DNA of 64,000 nt, from contig CM066318.1 in assembly GCA_033807775.1 (NCBI GenBank), positions 88,120,879 through 88,184,878 on the forward strand, written 5' to 3'. The notes beneath the pieces are model-generated. The model worked only from the letters and a program-made list of their open reading frames with translations, was not told where the DNA came from and did not search any database. The stretch comes from Saussurea involucrata. Taxonomy: Eukaryota > Streptophyta > Magnoliopsida > Asterales > Asteraceae. A program made the translations under genes and the position numbers. Below, piece by piece: positions 56,036 through 64,000 of the stretch; within the stretch, counting starts at the first letter, position 1, and the number at the start of each line of letters is the position of its first letter.

Positions 56036-59000
56036 AATAGTTTAAGCGAACTAAGTATGCTGAGGAGATACTTAGACTTAAGTTGTGATGAATTAAGTTA
56101 TGATTCGTGAGAAATGGGTAGAAACAATAAGACGGGATAGTCCTATGAGTTGACGGAAATACGTGAAATTAGTACTGTAACGATGGTAACGAGGACTCTC
56201 CTGTATGATATATGCACAATTTCAATTAGCTACTGTTATTTATGAATATATTGTTACATAAGCATGCTTGTTTCTAAATTGTTACAGTGACTAATGATCG
56301 GTAAAGTACGTTTTGCATGTCTATACTCGTATAACCATTTCTTATGGTTATCTCTATGTGTTATAGTAGAACGATGGTGGATACGCCACCAAGGTCCTTC
56401 AATTCTTTGGAGATTAGATCAGTAAATGATTGGGGGTTGGAAAGACAACCTGGAACTGGCGGGACTCATGAAAGTCCGTCGAGGCAAACTTTAATAGTAT
56501 GAAATGGTTGAGTAAGTGGGCCATGGAATGCATATATAGTAAGTGTTACAAAGCTGAGAGGGCGACCTCTGGTCGGAAGTAGAGTGTCAATGATAAGTCG
56601 CATGAGTAAAACGATTGACCTTGTTTGAGTGAGTAGCCTTCAATTGCGAATAGAGTTTTATGTATGGTGTCCTAGTGTGTGTTACATGAGTTTTTATGAT
56701 TTAAAAACAAATGCATAGACAACCATTTTAGTCGAGGTTGAGTCAGCATGTGCAAGTGTGTATTTAAAGAAAAAGGAAATTCCAGTTACGGCGCACAAGG
56801 AAATTTTGAGTTTAGCAATTTGCAAAATACTTCGTATTTTACATGAAAAGTTGAATGGTAGCAAAAAGGTCAAGAAAGCGTTGGCCAGCAAAACTTTTTA
56901 TAACCAACAAGAGTATTAACTTGATGATATCATATAAACGAATGTGAGAACCGACTAGCTTACTTCGTGTCGGTAATTTTCTTTCAAACTTTGGTCGCAT
57001 GAACATATTTTCATTTTTATTACTGTCGTAACAATATCGTTTGGTTGAGAAAGATTAAGTGTTACGGGAAGTTGTATGCAAACGATTCTCGAGATCGTTG
57101 TGCAGTACATTGGAGTTATGAGAATGTTGGGGTCATTGGTACCCAAGTTGTTCCTTGTGTTGTTCTTTAAAATGAGAAAATGTGCGAAATGATTCATTTA
57201 TCAAGTTGTCATGCATGAAGGCTATGAACTCACTAGGTCATAGAGTATTACACTTTAAGTTAAGAAAGAACTCCGAGAGTGAAGAGGTGTTGGATAAATC
57301 ATGGGAGAATGTTCGTAGTTTTGGAATTTGGGTTCAAGATGAGAGGTGATAAGTGGGAGAGTCGAAAGTGGACTTTAGTGTCGGATGTATGAGGGTCTGT
57401 ACCCATTGTTCGATGACTAGAAAAAAAAAACAGTTACCAAGGGACAATTGTGTCCGGAGGAAGGACTAGAAGTCGTCAAGGTGATGGAATAGTATGGTGA
57501 GACAGAAAGGAAACATCCTTGATGTCAAATAAGAATTTAGATCTTGTGATATTAACGTTGCACGAATAAATTGGAGATGAAAACGATGGGATGTGAATTA
57601 GATTATGATATGTTGGAAGGATTAGGTTCAGTTAAGGACCCTTGTTAAAGAATAGGTTAAAGAAGTATCGACAGGTCGACTATTGACTTTGAAGTCGGCC
57701 GTTGTGTAAGGTGTATGAGGCATTTTGCCTGTCACAGGGTGCGGTCTGGGTGCGTCCCGTGTATGCCTGTGCTTGCAGGAACGAAACCGTGAGCGGTACC
57801 GGCATGCTGTTATGCAGAGGGTATGCGCAAAGCGGACTTTATCGTGTACGGTGGACTGGGGATGTTACAGAATGGTTTATATTTTGTGAAACACCCACTT
57901 TTGGGAAATTTGAGTGATTAACGAATAAAACGCGAGTGAAAGAAATTTTGATTAATTTATCGCATAAGAGAAAGCTATTTGGTCAAATTTCGCTTTTAGA
58001 GTTATTGTGGTTGTACAATAATTATGATGTGATATGTGCTTAATTGCATTTTATTTAAATGAGTGTCGTTTTAAGTATTGGTCTTATGTGTGAGGACCGT
58101 TTGATGCTCTTGTATTCTTAGTACCTTTGGCACTAAGGAACCTTGGTGAGGGATGTACATTGTTGAGTCTAAAAGAGTTGCATATACGTGTACATATAGA
58201 TACATATATGAATTGACTTCATTAAGAAGGTAGCAATGAAGGGGTTGTGAGATTATCACGCCTCGGAGCGTGTGTTGCATGATGTGAGTTAGATGTATTT
58301 AATTGCATGAGTAGAGGTTGATAAATAATCATTAGATCCTTTGAGCAGATGGCTCGGTTTTGGACTCGGTTGAGTATTGGGAGCATTCGCCTGGTTTGAA
58401 TAAGCTCGACGTAGGCTTGGGGTTGGAATTATATGAATTGTATTATAATTGAAGTTTACATGATATGAATACATTGGTTATTACTGAGGTCATGTATGAA
58501 TATTGAGCCTGGAATTAGAAGATTAAAAGTTAAAGGACCACCGTGTAGGGGTGTTAGGATAGTGAAGGGCTGTTGTTTTAGAGAAGCGTTTTCTTACAGT
58601 GTGGATGGTTTATAAAGGATGAAGTATTAGGCACGAACGAAGGGAGTACATAGATTGTGTTGATCTGTGAAGGAGTATGTCCGGTTTATGTAAAGGTTTG
58701 GAATCACAAAGAGTTAAAGCAAGTAACGAGTAGGTATGAGTTAATTAGAAACTCGTGAGTTATGATCCAACTGAAGTTGGGGAGGGATAAAGTAGCGAAA
58801 TAGACTCAGTTAAATATGCGGGAGAACATGAATGTACGTTTGAATTGTGTACAATTGACCATGAGAGACCTGGTCTGCTGTGAGATGTTATGGGTGGAGA
58901 ATGTACGAACGAGTAGCGGCATCAAGTGCCAAGGTAAGTGTGTCAACTAGTATGTAATGTGAAGTTAGAAAGAGGAAGCATCCGATGGAAGTCTTTTCGG

Positions 59001-60239
59001 GGATTTCAGATAGAGAGTACTATTTTGTCAATAAAATTGTTAGAGTATGTGGTTTGTAAGATGGTGTAGTGATATGGCTAATATCGTAATAGAATGGCGG
59101 AAAGGTAGTGGGTGTTTATCCAAAGCGATGTTGGTTGTGTGAGTCGATAAGTAAGTTATGTTTTGAATCATTGGAAGTTAACGAAGATGATGGACATGTT
59201 AGTCAAAATGTGATATAAAAGATGCAAAATCCTTAAGGAATATGAGTTGCTTCTTATGTGTGAAAGAATTGTCCGAGAAAGTATTAGTTGCAGATTAAAG
59301 AATGTGTTGTAACTTGGGACGGTATGTCGTTTCAAGATAATTTGGTTGATTGCCTTAAGTTAGAATTTTGGTACAACTGTTTGGTTATGTATAGTAATGA
59401 GAAAATGTTATCGGTATGTGGAAAAGCTGGGAGAAAGAGACAAGTAATGTTTGGAGGGTAGTACTCCATGCTATCGTGGGAAGAAATGATAAAAAGGTCG
59501 GACCTAAGAATGTAGTTATACTACAGGTTCAATGGAATTATCACCCTTGAAATACAACACTTTAGTGTTTGGTTGCAATATGGTCGCGTAGTGCGATAGT
59601 GGTGTGAGGAAATCGTAGCACTTTGTACTAAAGAAACGTGTGAGTCATGGATGTAACAAAGGTTTGTCGTATTTATCGAAGTATTCAAAAGTGGTGAGTA
59701 TGCTCAATTTAAGGTGAGTGTAGATTTTCAAGCAGTAGATGGTAATGTTATTTTGAGACCCAGTGATCGAGTTACGGTTAATGTCGGTATGGTAGACCAA
59801 GAAATAGTCGGATAAAGATTTGATGATGAATAGTTACTCTAAGGAGGTTTGCAAATCCAAGTTGGGGAGCGGATACTAATGAAAGAGGTAAGGTTCAGAA
59901 AATATGAAAAGATGAATTCTTGTTCTTTCTGGACTTTTTATTGTGATTAAGTATGTAAGACTTAAAGAGAAGAGAGGTACAAAATATTTCATGTTGGTAT
60001 AATGTGATTTCTTTTACTAAAGTAAGAGTGGATAAGAAGAGTTGTTGTGTGGAGAAACCAGAAGAAATTTTGATAAGTCAATTAAAAAGTTATGAAATGG
60101 AAACGAAGTAGCTATGTTGAAAGTACAGTGGAAATACCATAGAGGTACTAATGTAACTTTAGAATCAGAGGAGGATACGAAAGTTAGATATCCTCATTTG
60201 TTTACCTAGCTTTGATTTCGGGGACGAAATCATTTTCAA
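56036..60239 (+). other. G3 internal region, non-coding
   Basis: About 4.2 kb without recognisable gag or pol and with only short open frames. Base composition is even and the text is not low-complexity. A GC-rich patch at 57700-57860 (cacagggtgcggtctgggtg, ...) stands out. No host gene fragment was recognised. Confidence 0.7.
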
Positions 60240-60251
60240 GTTGGGGAGTAT
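60240..60251 (+). promoter_or_regulatory. G3 polypurine tract
   Basis: GTTGGGGAGTAT directly before the 3' LTR start TGTAACATCC at 60252. Confidence 0.8.
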
Positions 60252-62318
60252 TGTAACATCCTGAATTTTCAATAATATTATTTTATTGAGGGTTGGGATC
60301 TATGTGTATTTTGGTTAAAACCTTGAATTATATAGTAAGTTTATAATTCAATAGGGTTAAAATGCAAGTGATTAGAGTTTGGTGCTTTTTTGGAAATATT
60401 GGAACTTGGAGGTGTAATTGGTCATTTATGAAAGTGTGTATGGATAAAACAACTGAGATGGAAAATATCTCAGTGTTCTTGTATCTGGGTCGGTCAAGAG
60501 GCAGAGAGAAAGAGAGAAAAAGGAGAAAAGGGAGAAAGAAGGAAAAACAAAGGTTTTGGTCTTCAAAATTGGTAAGGAATGGATCTTGGTTGCTGATAAA
60601 ATCTGTTGTAGTTATATGATTGTAAACGAATCTGTGTGTTGGACTGATTTCCAGAATCATCAGCAGCAGATTGGATTGGAATCAGATTGTGCAAAGTGGG
60701 TATAACTTCTTTAAAAAGGTGAGTTCATTTGTGGTTTGTGCAAATCAGTGTTTATATGTTAAATTAAACCTTGAAATAGATGTATAAATTGGTTATGAAC
60801 TGTATGGAATGGTCTGGAATAAGCTTAATCGAACAGACATGTATCTAGGTCGAATTTTAAGCTGCAGGTCGAAGGTTTCCGGATAAAACCATGTATCCGG
60901 AAACCGTGGTGATGAATGTCTCCAGACGCGACAAAGTCATCCGGTAAGTCTTAAATTTTGTATAGTTTCCGGATGAAATAAGTTACCGGATGGTATCCGG
61001 ATTTCCTTGGTTTCCGGGTGTCATCCGGATTAGTGAAATACCCGGTAAGTTGATGTATCCGGAAAGATGAGGGTATCCAGAAAGTTGGTGTATCCGGTAA
61101 GTCTTGGGTATCCGAAAAACTTGTGTTGTCCGGATAGTTTAAGGTGTCCGGAAACTGGTACTGTCCGGTCACTTTTGGAGTACTCAGTAACTTTAGGACT
61201 TGCTGACTTCTAAACAGGTACGGTTTAGGAATTGAAATGCAGTTCTAGTGGCCTAAACATACTTACAGCTGAATGGTAGGTTGTTAGGCTTAATGATTGT
61301 CTAGTTTGATACTAGGCAGGTGTGTAGTAAGTGTAATGGATCCATAGGCACTAGTGTTTGGTAATCACATGGAATAGGCGTGTGGTAATAATCGTTATTC
61401 CAGTGATGTGTGTAGTACTAATGGTTATGTGCACGTGGAATAGATGAAGTTAGTCATTATTCTGATGTGTGTAGTACTAATGGTTATGTGCACGTGGAAT
61501 AGATGAAGTTGATCATTATTCTGATGTGTGTGAGAAACCCTGGAATAGGTGTGTGGTAATAATCGTTATTCCAGTGTGTGTGTGGAAATTGTGGAATAGG
61601 CGTGTGGTAATAATCGTTATTCCCGATTTCTAAGGAAGAAAATGGGATTGACATAAGTGCTTGTAATCTCTACTTCCTTTCCGATAAATGGGCATGTGTT
61701 ATTGCGATTTATTGGATAAGAGCATTAATCTAGAATCTGAGAAAGATTCGTAGTGTGGCTCTGGGATAGGATATGAATGGAAATGGGCATGTGTATATTG
61801 CGATTTCTGGAATAAGAGTATTAATCTAGAATCAGTGAAGATTCGTAGTGTGGCTCTAAGACATGATACGATGATGGAATGTGTGTCAGTCATATTCATG
61901 GGATTGGATGAAGATCGTGTTAACGGAATAGGGTAATCAGGTTTGATATAACTTGTTTACATTGATTTTGCAAATATTATTATGGAAACGAATGTTCTCA
62001 CTAGGCGTTGGCCTAATCGTTTCAAATGATGTTTTCTTACCAGGTACTAGCTCGGGAAGGTAAAAGGGATGTGGGACGAGCATTTTGGATTAGTGGAAAA
62101 GTCAATTAACAGAAGGAGTTTTGAAGGATTGCTTAGATAACTTAGTTAATCTGATTATAGTGGCATAATTAGATTAATAGGTTATTTGGAGAATTCTGTA
62201 CTTATAAATATATTCCTAGTGGTTAATTCACTTGATGTATATATGAAAGTGGAAGTTTATTTTATCATAACTTGTTGAAATTTAAGGTTCAAATTAGCCC
62301 GGATTTTGGGGCGTTACA
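60252..62318 (+). repeat. G3 3' LTR
   Basis: 2067 bp, uninterrupted. It shows the complete LTR that C2 broke in the 5' copy. TCCGGA array at about 60877-61165. Confidence 0.95.
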
Positions 62319-62323
62319 GGGTA

Positions 62324-62850
62324 ACACAAAGACCGGCTGATTTACTAAGGGGAGCAAAACAAAAACAAAGGATGATGATGCTAAAACAGGAAAAGCTGAA
62401 GATTCCAAGAGATAGAAACAAGATGCAAGAGATGGGCAGAAGCATACTGAGCCTGATTCTCTTAACCTCAAACCCTCCCTTAAAGATTGTCACCATAATG
62501 GGTTTGTCTCCTACCAAAAACCACATACTCATTTGGCTAAAATCTTTTGGGCTGCTGTTCAAATTGAAGAATCCTCAAGCCAGACACAAGTTTCATCTCG
62601 CCTTTCCTAAGATGTAAGTACATATTTGTTTTGTTCATATAGTCTATACTCCATTCTTTTTTCTTTCATTTCTTTGTACAGCTATACTTTATTATTTCAT
62701 CTTACTTGTAAATGTCAGATACAATAAAAAAAACCCAAAAATAACAAAAAGAATGGATTATGTGAAAAGAACCCAAAAAGAGTAAACAAGGGTCAAAATA
62801 AATTATTCAGTATTTACTCTTCAGTTTTTAAGTATGAATGTCATCCTCAA
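62324..62850 (+). other. C1 internal region, right part
   Basis: Continues C1 after G3. The open stretch near 62306-62617 is Lys/Arg-rich, starts in G3/TSD sequence and shows no domain. AT-rich sequence follows up to the PPT. Confidence 0.6.
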
Positions 62851-62862
62851 ATAGGGGGAGAT
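62851..62862 (+). promoter_or_regulatory. C1 polypurine tract
   Basis: ATAGGGGGAGAT abutting the 3' LTR at 62863. Confidence 0.85.
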
Positions 62863-63711
62863 TGTTGGGTCACTTAAGATTTGAAGATGACCTCAGTCTC
62901 TTACTATTACACAGTTCATACTTAGAATAATTATTAGGTTCTTTACAAGCAATTTAATTGTATAAAGATGTTCGGTGAAGTCGAAGATCAACCGAAGAAA
63001 CAAAGTAGAAGTATATCCTCAAAGCGGATTGAAGATAGACTTCTCAACCAAATATTAAGCTGCTATTTGAGACATCCTAAGGTCTCAAGCCAGTACACTT
63101 GAAGAGCAAGGAAAATATTGAAGACTTGGTCACCAGAATCCCTTGGTCACCAGAATCCCTTGATAATATTGAAGACTTGATCACCAGGATCTCTTGAAGA
63201 TGTTATAGGCATGATATCTAGGATATCCAACATATCTAGAATATCATGGTGGTCGACAGAGAAGAAAGAATTGGTGAAAATGCCAAAGTCTTGCATGCCA
63301 AAGTCTGCCTACCATGCCAAAGTCTTCCTACCGCCTACACAACAGTTTGACATAGTGTCCATGCATTTAATGCATGAAACACTATATAAAGGCATCATCC
63401 TCAACCTTACAACATAACCCAGTTCACAGATCCTCAAGCTCTCAAGTACTGGCATTTCTCTCCTCTCTCAGAAGTTCATTGTTTCTTAGTGTTTTACAAT
63501 TGTTCTTCATTCTATGTGTGTCTGTGTGTAAGATTGTTTGAACTGATTTATCTGTTCTCTTCCGCAACAATCTTTAAGTTTTCTGTGTGTAATTCTTAGT
63601 TGAAGTAAATCAATAAAAGAATTAAATTAAGTGAAATTTTTTGTGTATTGTATTCAACCCCCCTTCTACAATACTTGTTTACCATTGCTACTCAATAGCT
63701 GGGGACCAACA
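62863..63711 (+). repeat. C1 3' LTR
   Basis: 849 bp. It lacks most catgccaaagtctgcc units of the 5' LTR and has a 20-base duplication (ggtcaccagaatcccttggt, near 63127-63146). TATA box at 63383-63392. Confidence 0.94.
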
Positions 63712-63716
63712 GGCTC

Positions 63717-64000
63717 ATATCAAAATAATATAATTAAATCAAAAAATAAGAAGTTATCGACGAATAATAATATAATTAAGTCAAAAAATAACGTAAACGT
63801 ATGACATATATAATATAATTAAATCAAAAAATATTCAATATTGAACTCATTTCGAAGGTATCGACGAGACGATTATAATGGTGTAACTTGTTAAAATTAA
63901 AAAGTAATTTTTAACGTATTTTAGTTAATATACGATTATATGTGTTAATATAATAAAAATGTAAAATGATAAATATAAAACTAAAAAGTATAAAGTAAAT
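63717..64000. other. Continuation of AT-rich repeat region interrupted by C1
   Basis: Contains ctcatttcgaaggtatcgac then gacgattataatgg (about 63846-63880), the same module as at 45085. No gene; the region runs off the window. Confidence 0.6.

Larger units (their letters stand above)
49118..62323 (+). mobile_element. G3: long-LTR Ty3-like element without coding capacity (LARD-like), split by C2
   Basis: 5' LTR 49123-49179 plus 53986-56020; 3' LTR 60252-62318; TSD GGGTA at 49118-49122 and 62319-62323. PBS TGGTATCAGAGC at 56024. The PPT region reads acgaaatcattttcaagttg then GGGGAGTAT. The internal region (about 4.2 kb) has no frame over about 80 codons and no recognisable domain. The GGGGACGAAAT motif before the PPT resembles the 3' end of Tekay-type chromoviruses, so it probably derives from one. 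About 23 substitutions between LTRs (about 1.1%) show recent movement, necessarily with borrowed enzymes. Confidence 0.92.
46640..63716 (+). mobile_element. C1: non-autonomous Copia element (Sirevirus-like) split by G3
   Basis: LTRs 46645-47562 and 62863-63711 run TGTTGGGTCAC to GGGGACCAACA. TSD GGCTC is at 46640-46644 and 63712-63716. PBS at 47565 and PPT AGGGGGAGAT at 62853-62862. Without G3 it is about 3.87 kb with about 2.1 kb of internal sequence and no pol. Several extra GAGGGGGAG motifs before the G3 insertion recall Sireviruses, which are known for multiple PPTs. LTR substitutions are about 1.7% by eye. Confidence 0.94.

Noticed and set aside
57702..57917. Cysteine-containing 71-codon host gene in G3
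   Set aside because: Short, no recognisable domain, no exon context, inside a non-coding retroelement.

Overview
This window reads as intergenic DNA from a large, repeat-rich flowering-plant genome, probably a eudicot. I see no host protein-coding gene, rRNA or tRNA. The evidence is plant LTR retrotransposons: Ty3/Gypsy chromovirus-like elements with a tRNA-iMet primer-binding site, Athila-like elements with a tRNA-Asp site, and Sirevirus-like Copia elements. MITE and fold-back elements and TA microsatellites fill much of the rest. The species cannot be named from sequence alone. Names used below: G = Ty3 chromovirus-like, A = Athila-like, C = Copia, S = solo LTR, F = fold-back element.

Left part (1-14632). 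G1 (1-5218, minus strand) is a decayed chromovirus-like element cut by the window edge. S1 (5822-7442, TSD GTGAG) and S2 (11640-13233, TSD CATGG) are solo LTRs. A 303-bp Tourist-like MITE lies at 8606-8908. The remainder is AT-rich DNA with LTR-like remnants.

First nest (14633-42317). G2, a minus-strand chromovirus-like element, is split into three pieces. A1 (18362-30628, TSD AACGC) interrupts its reverse transcriptase. A2 (31150-38508, TSD GCAAT) interrupts the protease/RT junction. A1 has a nearly open 1807-codon gag-pol frame and a separate 428-codon 3' ORF. A2 is a shorter gag-protease-only relative. Both share 3' noncoding hairpins, repeated copies of their polypurine tract, and a noncoding block that is more conserved than their gag genes.

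Middle (42318-46644). Four adjacent fold-back elements, bounded by simple repeats that are mostly TA, are followed by an AT-rich region of direct and inverted repeats.

Second nest (46645-63711). C1, a non-autonomous Copia element (TSD GGCTC), was hit by G3, a long-LTR Ty3 element without coding capacity (TSD GGGTA). The 5' LTR of G3 was in turn hit by C2 (TSD GTGTA). C2 is a Sirevirus-like element with one intact 632-aa Gag, no pol, and LTRs that differ only in homopolymer length. LTR divergence counted by eye falls in nesting order: C1 about 1.7%, G3 about 1.1%, C2 no substitutions; G2 about 2-3%, A2 about 1.5%, A1 about 0.9%.

How the parts may work together: A2, C1, C2 and G3 lack polymerase and would depend on proteins from autonomous relatives. 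Their retained cis-sequences (PBS, polypurine tracts, hairpins, LTR palindromes) are therefore the most interesting functional content here.
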